NCBI GenBank assembly: GCA_035477215.1
Contig: DATIKU010000056.1
Span: 1 to 58,401, forward strand
Length of the DNA: 58,401 bases
Source: Spirochaetota bacterium
Lineage (GTDB): Bacteria; Spirochaetota; UBA4802; UBA5368
Direction: 5' to 3'
This document shows, in pieces, positions 1 through 7,918 of the stretch. Under the pieces are notes generated by a model. That model did no database searches. It worked only from the letters and a program-made list of their open reading frames with translations, and was not told the origin of the DNA. A program made the position numbers and the translations under genes. Numbering within the stretch: position 1 is the stretch's first letter; every line of letters begins with the position of its first letter.

Positions 1-795
1 GGTGTACTGCAGGCGCGCCCCCAGGGTTACGACGATCCCCGCGCTGTCGAACAGCCCCCCCACGGCGGGCTCGAAGTTGAAACCGACCTGTTCGGCCTTC
101 ATGGAAACGGGGGTTCCTGTTTCTATCTGGTTGAGCAACAAATTACCCGACGCCAGATACTCCATGTATGCCTGTTCCTTAAATTTCCCAAGGTTGAACA
201 TGTACAGCCCCGACAGGTTCGCCGCCGCGAAGAACTGCGAGCCCAGCGGCTGGGTAACCCCCAGGCCGAGCGCCGGCCCGTGGGCGGGGATATCGATCTT
301 CATATACGAGTCATACACCGCATGATCCGATCCCGCCGGATCATATCGTCGTTCCGTACAGTACATTTCTAAAAGTCCACGTTGGTACTTGTAGCCGGCA
401 AAGACCTTCATCTTTTCGGTCAGGCGGAAGCTGAGCGCGGAGTCGACATCGATCCGTTGTATCTCGACATAATAGGTCCCGGAAATGTAGTACTGGCCCC
501 CGCCGCCGACCGTCGTGAGCTGGTCCGGCGAATACCAGTGCGCCGACTGTGTGCCGAACAGGCCCGATACCGAGAGCGTAACATCGGGCGTAAAGCTTAC
601 GCTCATCACCGGGCCGTACAGCATGCCGCTGCCGTACTCGAGGTCCTCAAGACCGCTCCCCCCGATTTCATTAATATACGGATCCCAGGCGAAATACCCG
701 GCCTTGGCCCCCAGCATGAACTGCGCGGCGAAAGACGGCAGCGCGCACCCCGCGACCAGCAGCGACACGACGAACAGATGTATCCGACGTTTCAT
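1..795 (-). CDS. Outer-membrane beta-barrel-type protein, 3' end outside window
   Basis: The frame is open from the ATG at 795 to the window edge (265 codons), so the C-terminus is missing. The start has GGAG about 8 bases upstream. Residues 1-24 form a signal peptide (KRR, hydrophobic stretch, Ala-rich cleavage region after SFAA). The mature part is rich in Gly, Tyr and alternating aromatic/polar residues, with several short amphipathic strands and turns, as in porin-like or OmpW-like barrels. No specific family is recognised. It is divergent from the CsgG-like lipoprotein gene, and the shared upstream region holds three palindromic repeats beginning 26 bases from this start codon. Function unknown; outer-membrane location is inferred from signal peptide and composition. 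Confidence 0.75.
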   Translation of the reverse strand, partial: MKRRIHLFVVSLLVAGCALPSFAAQFMLGAKAGYFAWDPYINEIGGSGLEDLEYGSGMLYGPVMSVSFTPDVTLSVSGLFGTQSAHWYSPDQLTTVGGGGQYYISGTYYVEIQRIDVDSALSFRLTEKMKVFAGYKYQRGLLEMYCTERRYDPAGSDHAVYDSYMKIDIPAHGPALGLGVTQPLGSQFFAAANLSGLYMFNLGKFKEQAYMEYLASGNLLLNQIETGTPVSMKAEQVGFNFEPAVGGLFDSAGIVVTLGARLQYT

Positions 796-820
796 AGAGT
801 GATCTCCTCGTATGTAGTAT

Positions 821-931
821 GAAGGCGCGAATAGTATTCGCGCTTTCGTATATGAGCATGCGCCAGAAGGCGCGAATAGGTATTCGCGCGTTCACGTACG
901 ACGACGCGTCCCGAAGGCGCGTATTCGCGCC
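821..931. repeat. Three palindromic repeats GAAGGCGCG(AATAg)TATTCGCGC
   Basis: Copies lie at 821-843, 866-889 and 913-931. Each begins GAAGGCGCG and ends TATTCGCGC; the first two contain the inverted halves GCGCGAATA and TATTCGCGC. The third copy lacks the central AATAG. Starts are spaced 45 and 47 bases apart, close to but not exactly whole helical turns. They lie directly upstream of the minus-strand outer-membrane protein gene, so they could be operators or a short palindromic repeat family. Confidence 0.7.
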
Positions 932-1236
932 GGTATGCGCGGCGAGGAACCGTCCGGCGTTCCGGGTCCGTGCGTGTGGGCATGTAATCGCTGGCGGTAA
1001 ACGCGCACGCGGCCTCTTTGTCTGTGTGCATATTCGGGATGGACGGCGAGTGCGTGCCGGAGACGAATGCATTGTACGCGCGGGGCGCGGCCTGTATATA
1101 TCGCCGCTCCCCCGACGGCCCGTCCTATCGGCGCTACACCAACACGGTTTCATACGTCTGTCAACACTTAATCGGAAAAAGTGCACACGGGGCAAAATAT
1201 GTCTTGCGCGCCGCGCGACTCCGTGCCTATGCTGTG

Positions 1237-1267
1237 CGAAACGCGCCGGCGCGGCCGGCGCGTTTCG
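1237..1267. repeat. Perfect 14-bp inverted repeat (hairpin) in leader
   Basis: CGAAACGCGCCGGC at 1237-1250 is followed by the 3-base loop GCG and its exact complement at 1254-1267. The structure ends 32 bases before the ATG of the CsgG-like lipoprotein gene. There is no T-run, so a simple terminator is unlikely; an mRNA leader structure or protein-binding site is possible. Confidence 0.75.
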
Positions 1268-1299
1268 AACTCAATACATACACGATCCAGGAGACAGCC

Positions 1300-2073
1300 A
1301 TGCGCATACCCCGTTCACTCAGTTTCGTCGTCATGTTCGCGCTGCTTGCCGGTTGCGGCACGCCGCAGAAGACCCTGCGCCAGGTGCCCAGGGAAAAACG
1401 TTCGGGCCTGATGGTGCTCGATTTCAAGAACGCCACGCTCAAAAGCAGGGCCGAGGAGTTCGGCCCCTGGGAGTTCGGCATTCCATCGATGCTGATGACC
1501 GACCTGGAGGCCATAGGCCTTTTCACCATCATCAGCCGCGACCAGATGAAGGAGGTCATCAAGGAACAGGAATTTCAGATGAGCGGGATGGTGGACCCCG
1601 ACAAGGCGGTGAAGCTTGGCCGCATACTGGCCGCGCGCTACATGCTGGCGGGCTCCTTTATGGAAATGAACGGCAGCCTTCGCATGGAGTCGCGCGTCTA
1701 CTCGGTCGAAACGGGCGCGCAGCTCGGCGCGGCCGCCGTGGCCGGGAAGACCGACGGCTTCTTTGATCTGCAGAAGGAGCTTGTGGTGAAGGTTTCGGCC
1801 TATCTCGATACGATGCTGAGCGCCGAGGAGGCCAGGCTCATCGCGAAGAACGTGGAGACCCGCTCGGTCGACGCCTCGCTCAGCAACTACCGCGGCGAGA
1901 TCGCCGTCATGAAGGCCGAGGATCTCAAGGCGAAGGGGAACGTGGACGAGGCCCAAAAGGCGATTGCCGTAGCCAAAACGAGCTTCCAGAAGGCCATCGC
2001 GCTCGACCCGGAATACGAGAAGGCGCGCAAAAACCTCTCGCGCATCTCGCTCGCGGTGCCGGTGACCTTATAG
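1300..2073 (+). CDS. CsgG/LpoB-like outer-membrane lipoprotein
   Basis: 257 residues from ATG 1300, which has AGGAGA 6 bases upstream; longer in-frame starts lack this site. Residues 1-18 are a lipoprotein signal with the lipobox LLAGC, Cys19 being the predicted lipid-modified residue. The body (LMVLDF, a stretch on targeting a regulator-like TDL, then a long region with YMLAGSF) resembles the CsgG/FlgO/LpoB fold, in which a periplasmic domain binds envelope partners or forms a secretion pore. The last 60 residues resemble a TPR-type helical pair (KAIALDPEYEKARKNL). No curli genes lie nearby, so curli secretion itself is not supported; a general envelope role is safer. Confidence 0.65.
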   Translation: MRIPRSLSFVVMFALLAGCGTPQKTLRQVPREKRSGLMVLDFKNATLKSRAEEFGPWEFGIPSMLMTDLEAIGLFTIISRDQMKEVIKEQEFQMSGMVDPDKAVKLGRILAARYMLAGSFMEMNGSLRMESRVYSVETGAQLGAAAVAGKTDGFFDLQKELVVKVSAYLDTMLSAEEARLIAKNVETRSVDASLSNYRGEIAVMKAEDLKAKGNVDEAQKAIAVAKTSFQKAIALDPEYEKARKNLSRISLAVPVTL

Positions 2074-2127
2074 GGTAAGGACACGGGCTCAAATGCTGAG
2101 CGGACCTAAGCAACTCATCCCCCCGGC

Positions 2128-2154
2128 CCCCTTCTCTTCGGCGAAGAGAAGGGG
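2128..2154. repeat. REP-like hairpin, 12-bp stem
   Basis: CCCCTTCTCTTC at 2128-2139 and its exact complement GAAGAGAAGGGG at 2143-2154 flank a 3-base loop. C-rich sequence precedes it and no T-run follows. It sits between the lipoprotein gene and the pirin gene. It may act as a processing or weak termination structure, or be a dispersed repeat; no second copy was noticed in this window. Confidence 0.65.
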
Positions 2155-2211
2155 AGTTCCATAATCGAACCCTTGACATCACGTTCCGCGAACACCACCG
2201 GGAGGCACCGC

Positions 2212-3117
2212 ATGAGAAAAATCGTCAAAACCATAAAGAGCAGGTCAGTCATCGAGGGCGCCGGCGTGCATCTGCGGCGAGCCTTCGGTTTCGGCGAAAC
2301 GGAGCTTTTCGATCCCTTTCTGCTAATGGACGACTTCAGATCCGACGAGCCCGACCTCTACCGCAAGGGCTTCCCCTGGCACCCGCATCGCGGCATCGAG
2401 ACCATCACCTATATGCTTAAAGGCAGCGTGGAGCACGGCGACAGCCTGGGGAACAGCGGCATAATCGCCCCCGGCGACGTGCAGTGGATGACGGCCGGAG
2501 GCGGCATCATACACCAGGAGATGCCGAGGGGCGACACCGCGGGCTCCATGCACGGCTTCCAGCTGTGGGCCAACCTTCCCGCTTCGCGTAAGATGATGAA
2601 ACCGAGCTACCGCGGCATAACGGCCGCCGAGATACCCGAGGTCAGGGCGGAAGGCGGCGCGAGGATAAAGGTCATCTGCGGGACCGTGGGAAAAACGCGC
2701 GGGCCGGTTACCGATGTCGTTATCGACCCTGAATACCTCGACGTGTCCGTGCCGTCGAATAGTTCGTTTACGCATCCCGTCAGGCCGGGGCATACGGTGC
2801 TCTCCTACGTCATCGGCGGCGCCGGCGTCTTCTGCGGTGATGGCGACGCGTTTTCGTACAACGCCACCGGGGCGAACTATTTCGATTTCGCGAATGACCG
2901 GCTGATCGGCAACCACACCCTCATCGTCTACGGCGACGGCGACGCGGTCGGCGTTACGACCGGGGACGAGGGTGTGCGCTTTCTGCTTGTTTCGGGAAAA
3001 CCCATCCGCGAGAGCGTGGCCTGGCACGGGCCCATCGTGATGAACACCCACGAGGAGCTGCGCCGCGCTTTCGAGGACCTAAACAACGACACCTTCCTCA
3101 GATACGAAGGCGACTGA
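2212..3117 (+). CDS. Pirin-family bicupin protein
   Basis: 301 residues; ATG 2212 is preceded by GGGAGG at a good distance. The N-terminal cupin carries the pirin metal ligands: His57 and His59 in HPHRG, His101 and Glu103 in IIHQE. The typical pirin phrases GDVQWMTAGGGI and GFQLWANLP are present. The second cupin lies in residues 160-290. Pirins bind Fe; some have quercetinase activity and others modulate transcription factors or enzymes. Nothing nearby fixes the role. It converges on the antiporter gene with a 19-base gap. Confidence 0.9.
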   Translation: MRKIVKTIKSRSVIEGAGVHLRRAFGFGETELFDPFLLMDDFRSDEPDLYRKGFPWHPHRGIETITYMLKGSVEHGDSLGNSGIIAPGDVQWMTAGGGIIHQEMPRGDTAGSMHGFQLWANLPASRKMMKPSYRGITAAEIPEVRAEGGARIKVICGTVGKTRGPVTDVVIDPEYLDVSVPSNSSFTHPVRPGHTVLSYVIGGAGVFCGDGDAFSYNATGANYFDFANDRLIGNHTLIVYGDGDAVGVTTGDEGVRFLLVSGKPIRESVAWHGPIVMNTHEELRRAFEDLNNDTFLRYEGD

Positions 3118-3136
3118 GCGCGACCCGGTACGGCCG

Positions 3137-4123
3137 TTACAACCCGGCTGCGTGGTGCGTGTACAGGTAGTAGACGTAGCTGATGTATATCGCCAGCAGC
3201 AGACCCGCCTCGGGGCGCGTGACCCTTCCGCCTATGAGCGAGATGGGGATGATGAGCACCGAGGTCCCCATCATGACGAGCAGGTCGATCATGTTCACGT
3301 CGCCAGTGCCGATGGGAAAGAAGAGAGACGTGGCCCCCAGGATAAACAGGATGTTGAAGATGTTCGAGCCCACCACGTTCCCAAGCGAAACGTCGCCCTC
3401 GCCCTTCGCCGCGGCGAGCACCGAGGTGGCGAGCTCGGGGAGGCTTGTGCCAACGGCGACGACCGTGAGGCCGATCACGACGTTGCTCACACCCAGCATG
3501 CGCGCCAGCGTCACCGCGCCGCGAATGAAGAGCTCGGAACCGACCACGAGCACAAGGAGTCCCGCGACGATATAGACGATCGACCTGCCCCGGGAGAGCT
3601 CGCGCGCGCCCTCCACCGGCTCCTTCTCGACCTCAAGGTCGAGCTCGTCGACCTTCCCCTCCCGCCTTCTATGAATGGCCTGCCGCACCTTGTAGACGAC
3701 GTAAAAGGTTATTCCCGCGAGCAGCAGCACCCCATCCGTTCTCTTCAGGTCGCCGTCCAGCACCATGAAGCAGAGCAGTCCGCTGACTGCCAGCATGAAG
3801 ATAATATCGAGGCGCACGGCGCGGATGTTCATGACGATGGGACGAATAAGCGCCGCCGCGCCAAGGATGAGCGCGATGTTGGCGATGTTCGATCCGATGA
3901 CGTTACCGATGGCGATGTCGGCGTTGCCCATCCTCCCCGCGTTGAAGCTGACCAGCAGCTCCGGGCTCGATGTCCCGAAGGCGACGATGGTGAGCCCCAC
4001 GATGACCGGGGGAATCCCGAGCCTGAGCGCCAGGGCCACGCTCCCGCGCACCAGCCAGTCCGCGCCGAAGTACAGGGCGGCGATGCCCCCAAGCAACAAC
4101 GCTATCTCGATAATCGGTTCCAT
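3137..4123 (-). CDS. Ca2+/Na+ antiporter of the CaCA family (YrbG-like)
   Basis: 328 residues from ATG 4123, preceded by GGGAGGAATCA; a longer in-frame start exists but lacks a ribosome site. It is an inner-membrane protein with about ten hydrophobic segments and the two inverted alpha repeats of the family. The first repeat has GTSSPE at residues 50-55 followed by GNVIGSNIANI, and the second has GTSLPE followed by GNVVGSNIFNI. The conserved acidic residues of these repeats bind cation in characterised exchangers. A Glu/Asp-rich cytoplasmic loop separates the halves. It probably exchanges Ca2+ for Na+ or H+. A plausible promoter lies at 4192-4219. Confidence 0.93.
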   Translation of the reverse strand: MEPIIEIALLLGGIAALYFGADWLVRGSVALALRLGIPPVIVGLTIVAFGTSSPELLVSFNAGRMGNADIAIGNVIGSNIANIALILGAAALIRPIVMNIRAVRLDIIFMLAVSGLLCFMVLDGDLKRTDGVLLLAGITFYVVYKVRQAIHRRREGKVDELDLEVEKEPVEGARELSRGRSIVYIVAGLLVLVVGSELFIRGAVTLARMLGVSNVVIGLTVVAVGTSLPELATSVLAAAKGEGDVSLGNVVGSNIFNILFILGATSLFFPIGTGDVNMIDLLVMMGTSVLIIPISLIGGRVTRPEAGLLLAIYISYVYYLYTHHAAGL

Positions 4124-4398
4124 TGATTCCTCCCGCTGCCTCTGTTCTCGCATCACCAGCCGATCGCGGCTCAATGCCGCCGGAGCACAACACTATGCGA
4201 GCCGGGTCCGATTCGTCAAGCCGGTATATATCGCCCCCGCCGTTTTTTCGACCTCCGCGATTGTGCCTGAACTTCCATAAAAAAATCTTTCTTTCGCGCG
4301 CATCGCGTGCAATAATCGGCCTTGCCGCATAAATACAGTTTTCACCGGGGGCGGATGCCACCGGGCACTCCGCGACCGGTCGGCCAACGGAGCTGCGC
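4124..4398. other. Intergenic region upstream of the antiporter
   Basis: This region holds the antiporter promoter candidate at 4192-4219 and an AT-rich patch at 4271-4300. No coding capacity with a ribosome site was seen on either strand. Confidence 0.5.
4192..4219 (-). promoter_or_regulatory. Candidate sigma-70 promoter for the antiporter
   Basis: Reading the minus strand, TTGACG (4219-4214) and CATAGT (4197-4192) are 16 bases apart, about 70 bases upstream of the start codon at 4123. The -35 box matches consensus at five of six positions and the -10 at four. Confidence 0.4.
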
Positions 4399-5065
4399 AT
4401 GAAACCACTTCTGTCGTCGAAGACAACGGCCGGCGACCGGCGGGAGGGCTATATTGACCAGGCCCGTTACCGGGATATGACCGTCAGGGTGCTCGCCGTG
4501 ATGGCCGCTGTCTCCATGGGCTTCTCCGCGCCTGCCGCCGCTGGCTTCCTGTCCTCGCAAGTACCTGCCGGCACACTCATGAGCTGAATACGCCGCCGGG
4601 GACGATATCGACGACTCACAAATCGACCTCCGCGAGAAAATCGAGGCGATCCTCACCCTTTATAACAGCAAGCTGAGATACGGCATCGAGGTAAAAAAGA
4701 TGTTTTCGCCCGGCGGTACGCCGGTCGTCGGGAACCGCAACCGGCTCAACCAGGCATGGATGAACCTCATCAATAACGCCCTCCAGTCCATCGACTACCG
4801 CGGAATGCTCACCATATCCGCCGAACGGTCCGGGGAATGGATCATCGTTTCCTTTGCCGACACGGGACCGGGGATCCCCGAGTCGATAAGGGACCGTATT
4901 TTCGAACCGTTTTTCACCACGAAAAGGCACGGGGAGGGCATCGGACTGGGCCTCGACATCGCCAGGTCGATCGTGGAGGGCTGCGGCAGGATAGAGCTCG
5001 AAAGCTTTCCGGGAAACACGGTTTTCAAAGTCTATCTTCGATCCGCCGAAGACCGGAATCAATAA
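4399..5065 (+). pseudogene. Frameshifted sensor histidine kinase remnant
   Basis: Kinase signatures occur in three frames in the correct order. Frame from 4399 reads ...SSQVPAG and stops at 4587. The H-box HELNTP is at 4578-4595 in another frame: five bases instead of six lie between the Gly codon and the His codon, consistent with a 1-base deletion. From 4583 a third frame, open to 5065, carries DLREKIEA, the N-box (LNQAWMNLINNALQSI), DTGPGIP, FEPFFTTK and GEGIGLGL, a complete HATPase domain. About 70 residues of the helix pair between H-box and N-box are missing. A 121-residue protein from ATG 4700 could still be made. The response-regulator gene just downstream belongs to the type that pairs with HELNTP kinases. 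Confidence 0.75.
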
Positions 5066-5287
5066 CCACGGCGGGAAAGAGATCGCCACGCCCCGATACG
5101 GCCGGGGCTCGCAATGTTAGGCTGTTACCAGAAATTAAATCCACATCCACTATGGACGGGTGTTTATGTGGTTCTTTTTGCTTTACTTGCCGGGGATTAT
5201 CGGATATCCTCGCCGGAGCGGCTGTATGCCGCAACCGTATTTCAGAAAATGAAGTCCCATGCCGAATGCACACGACAGGGGAACACA

Positions 5288-5704
5288 ATGGATGCAAAGA
5301 AAGCCATAATCCGCGTCGGCGACGAAGCGATCATCGTACTGTCGCTCAAACAGGAACTCCAGAGCGGGCTGGGCGACGGGTATGTATACGAGTGCGCCAT
5401 GAGCGCCGACGAAGTCCGGCGGATCATCGACGAGCTCTGTAACGAGAAGGTATGCGTGGTACCGGCCATCTCGGACTGGCTTATGCCGGGGGTCAAGGGC
5501 GATGAGTTCCTGTTCCAGATCAATAAGCAACACCCCGAGATCAAGTCGATCCCGATCACGGGGCAGTCGGACGAGTCGGCGATCGAACAGGTTCTGAACG
5601 AGGGCGCCGCCGGCGCGGTGCTCAAAAAGCCCTGGGACACCGAAGACCTCATCAGGGAGGTCCGCGCCTTGTGCGCCGGCTGCACGAACGGCCACGCGGG
5701 ATGA
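5288..5704 (+). CDS. Single-domain receiver protein with altered acidic pocket
   Basis: 138 residues from ATG 5288 with AGGGGAA upstream. The receiver motifs are SDWLMPGVKGDE with phospho-acceptor Asp63, Thr91 (ITGQS), and Lys113/114 in LKKPW. The usual VDDE near the N-terminus is VGDE here (Gly11-Asp12), so one residue of the Mg2+-binding acidic pair is lost. Residues CVVPAISDW also carry an apparent small insertion before the acceptor strand. There is no output domain. It follows the kinase remnant, so it has probably lost its partner and may be decaying or signalling without phosphorylation. Confidence 0.75.
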   Translation: MDAKKAIIRVGDEAIIVLSLKQELQSGLGDGYVYECAMSADEVRRIIDELCNEKVCVVPAISDWLMPGVKGDEFLFQINKQHPEIKSIPITGQSDESAIEQVLNEGAAGAVLKKPWDTEDLIREVRALCAGCTNGHAG

Positions 5705-5744
5705 CTTCCCCCACATCCTTCGGCCGATCACATGGAGGTTTGCC

Positions 5745-5975
5745 GTGAAGGAAAATCCGATTACCCGACGAACCATGCTGAGGCTCGGCGCCGCCGCGGC
5801 CGGAAGCGCGGCGCTCGGTTATGCCGGATTCCAAGCGATCGGAAAGCTTGCCGGCGGCGCGGATGCAGCCTTCGCCTCGGCCGGGCCCAAAGCCCTCCCC
5901 ATGGAAAAGCTCATGACGAACTGGGAATCCTCCATCAGGCGCGATCCGCGCGGGGGGCTCGCGCCGCATTGGTGA
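5745..5975 (+). CDS. Small Tat-signal protein coupled to radical SAM enzyme
   Basis: 76 residues from GTG 5745 with a strong GGAGG at 5734-5738. Residues 5-30 are a twin-arginine signal: ITRRTML followed by an Ala/Gly-rich hydrophobic segment. The remaining 46 residues match no family I recognise and end GGLAPHW. The stop TGA overlaps the GTG start of the radical SAM gene (GTGA at 5972-5975), which implies translational coupling. It could be a Tat-exported peptide substrate or accessory of that enzyme, or the truncated head of a larger Tat protein. The ribosome site and coupling favour real translation. Confidence 0.6.
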   Translation: MKENPITRRTMLRLGAAAAGSAALGYAGFQAIGKLAGGADAAFASAGPKALPMEKLMTNWESSIRRDPRGGLAPHW

Positions 5976-7225
5976 TCCGAAAGCCCCTCACGAACATCCT
6001 CATCAAGCCCGCCGGGCCCGACTGCGGCATGGCCTGCGGCTACTGCTTTTACAGCGGCAAGGGAACGATCTTCCCCGATACGGCCGTACACCGCATGAGC
6101 GGGGCCATTCTCGAAGAGAGCATCCGCCAGCTCATGGCCCAGCCGCATGGCGAGGTGTCCGTAAGCTGGCAGGGCGGGGAGCCGACGCTCATGGGGCCGG
6201 ACTTCTATAAAAAGGCCGCCCAACTGCAGGAGCGCTACGGGCACGGCAAGACGGTGGGGAACGGCATCCAGACGGGCGGTATCCTGATTGACCGGGACTG
6301 GGCCCGTTTTTTCAAGGAATATAAATTTCTTGTCGGCCTTTCCATAGACGGGTCCGGGCACGTGCACGACCGCTACCGCCGCACGCGCGCCGGCGGCCCC
6401 ACCTGGGCGAAGGTGCGCGACGCCGCGCGGCTCATGCTCGACGAGGGCGTCGCAGTAAACGCCCTGTCCGTGGTGAACGACTATTCCGTGCGCTTCCCGG
6501 AGGAGACCTATGGCTTCTTAAAGGAGCTCGGGCTCTCGTACATGCAGTTCATCCCGTGCGTCGAGCCCGATCCGGCCGATGGTTCGAGGGCCGCGCCCTT
6601 CTCCGTTTCGGGCAAAGAGTTAGGACAATTTCTCATAACGATCTTCGACCTCTGGCGCGCGGACTTCATCGACGGCGCGCCGACCACCTCGGTGCGCTTT
6701 TTCGAGTCCCTGCTCTTCGGCTACGCGGGAATGCCGCCGTCGGAGTGCACGCTTATGGGCGAATGCGGCCCCTACCTCGTCGTGGAGCACAACGGCGACG
6801 TGTACTCCTGCGACTTCTTTGTGGAGCCCAAATGGCGCCTGGGAAACGTGATGAAAGGCCGCCTGGCGGATATGTTGAACTCGCCCGCCCAGGACGAGTT
6901 CGCCCGGCAAAAGGCCGCACTTCCGGACCGGTGCGCACAGTGTCGCTGGCTCGAGCGTTGCCGCGGCGGCTGTCCCAAGGACCGTCTGCGCGACGCGCGC
7001 GACGGCGGCCTCAATCATTTCTGCGAGGCCCTTTCGGCTTTTTTCGACCACGCGGACGCGGAATTAGCGCGGCTCGTCGCCGAATGGAGTCTGAAACAGG
7101 AGGCGCTCGAGCTCACGCGACGCGCGGCCGCGGCGGGAGCTATAGGCCGAAACGATCCCTGCCCGTGCGGCAGCGGACGGAAATACAAGAAATGCTGCGG
7201 GCGCGCGCCGTCGCCCCTCGCCTGA
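5972..7225 (+). CDS. Radical SAM/SPASM enzyme, anaerobic sulfatase-maturase type
   Basis: 417 residues from GTG 5972; earlier in-frame sequence is Arg-rich and not protein-like. The SAM cluster motif is C18-x3-C22-x2-C25 (CGMACGYC), followed by YSGKG and SWQGGEPTL as in anaerobic sulfatase maturases, which convert Cys or Ser to formylglycine. The C-terminal SPASM region has multiple Cys (CTLMGECG, DVYSCDFF, CAQCRWLERCRGGCP) for two auxiliary Fe-S clusters. It ends with a SEC-C zinc motif, PCPCGSGRKYKKCC. No sulfatase is encoded nearby. The coupled upstream Tat peptide raises the possibility of peptide modification instead. Confidence 0.88.
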   Translation: MIRKPLTNILIKPAGPDCGMACGYCFYSGKGTIFPDTAVHRMSGAILEESIRQLMAQPHGEVSVSWQGGEPTLMGPDFYKKAAQLQERYGHGKTVGNGIQTGGILIDRDWARFFKEYKFLVGLSIDGSGHVHDRYRRTRAGGPTWAKVRDAARLMLDEGVAVNALSVVNDYSVRFPEETYGFLKELGLSYMQFIPCVEPDPADGSRAAPFSVSGKELGQFLITIFDLWRADFIDGAPTTSVRFFESLLFGYAGMPPSECTLMGECGPYLVVEHNGDVYSCDFFVEPKWRLGNVMKGRLADMLNSPAQDEFARQKAALPDRCAQCRWLERCRGGCPKDRLRDARDGGLNHFCEALSAFFDHADAELARLVAEWSLKQEALELTRRAAAAGAIGRNDPCPCGSGRKYKKCCGRAPSPLA

Positions 7226-7243
7226 TATATGGAGAACGCCGTC

Positions 7244-7873
7244 ATGATCGATCAGAACGCACTCATCATGTTCGTAGCCGCCTCGACCGCGCTCGCCTTC
7301 GCGCCGGGCCCGGACAACATCTTCGTGCTCGCCCAGTCCATAACAATGGGAAGAACGGCCGGCTTCATCATCACGCTGGGTCTCTGCACGGGGCTCGTCG
7401 TCCACACAACGACCGTGGCGCTGGGCGTGGCGGCGATCTTTCAGACCTCGATCGCGGCGTTTACGGCTCTCAAGTACATCGGCGCCGCCTACCTGCTGTA
7501 CCTGGCATGGAAGGCCTTCACGGCGCGGGTAAGCGGCATCCGGCCCGACGGGGAGCCACGCCTGTCGCGCGCGTCGCTCTATCGCAGGGGAATCATCATG
7601 AATGTAACCAATCCCAAGGTGTCGCTCTTCTTCATGGCCTTCCTGCCCCCGTTCGCCGATCCGGCAAACGGGTCGATCACCGTCCAGTTGATTCTTCTCG
7701 GATTCGTGTTTATACTGGTAACGCTCCTGGTATTCGGTTTTATAAGCCAGATCGCCGGCGCAATCGGCCGCAGACTGGCCCGGTCGGGCCGCTGGGAAGG
7801 GGCGCTGAATAAAATCGCCGGCACGGTGTTCGCGCTCCTGGCGGTGAAGCTCGTGCTTACCGGTCAGAAATAG
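7244..7873 (+). CDS. LysE/RhtB-family amino-acid exporter
   Basis: 209 residues. ATG 7244 is chosen over ATG 7229 because GGAG at 7231-7234 is well spaced for it. Six hydrophobic segments span the protein, with the family signatures FAPGPDN near the N-terminus and RRGIIMNVTNPKVSLFF in the centre. Relatives export lysine, homoserine, threonine or leucine from the cytoplasm; the substrate cannot be told from sequence. It starts 18 bases after the radical SAM gene and may be in the same operon. Confidence 0.9.
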   Translation: MIDQNALIMFVAASTALAFAPGPDNIFVLAQSITMGRTAGFIITLGLCTGLVVHTTTVALGVAAIFQTSIAAFTALKYIGAAYLLYLAWKAFTARVSGIRPDGEPRLSRASLYRRGIIMNVTNPKVSLFFMAFLPPFADPANGSITVQLILLGFVFILVTLLVFGFISQIAGAIGRRLARSGRWEGALNKIAGTVFALLAVKLVLTGQK

Positions 7874-7918
7874 CGCGTGCGGTGTCAAGGCGCACACGAT
7901 TGACGGAGCGTATTAAGG

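Larger units (their letters stand above)
796..1299. other. Divergent intergenic region with repeats and hairpin
   Basis: About 500 bases separate two divergent genes. They hold three copies of a palindromic repeat (821-931) and a perfect 14-bp inverted repeat (1237-1267). Long frames cross this stretch in several phases, but none has a convincing ribosome binding site or protein-like composition. No strong sigma-70 promoter was found. Confidence 0.6.

Noticed and set aside
1018-1299. Extended N-terminus of the CsgG-like lipoprotein
   Set aside because: Would place the lipoprotein signal 94 residues inside; ATG 1300 has the ribosome site and signal peptide.
5732-5971. Longer N-terminus of the radical SAM enzyme (frame from 5732)
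   Set aside because: The extra residues are Arg/Gly-rich shadow of the Tat-signal gene; the family begins at IRKPLTN.
6556-7812. Plus-strand frame of 418 codons crossing the radical SAM and LysE genes
   Set aside because: Arg-rich out-of-frame product across two well-supported genes.
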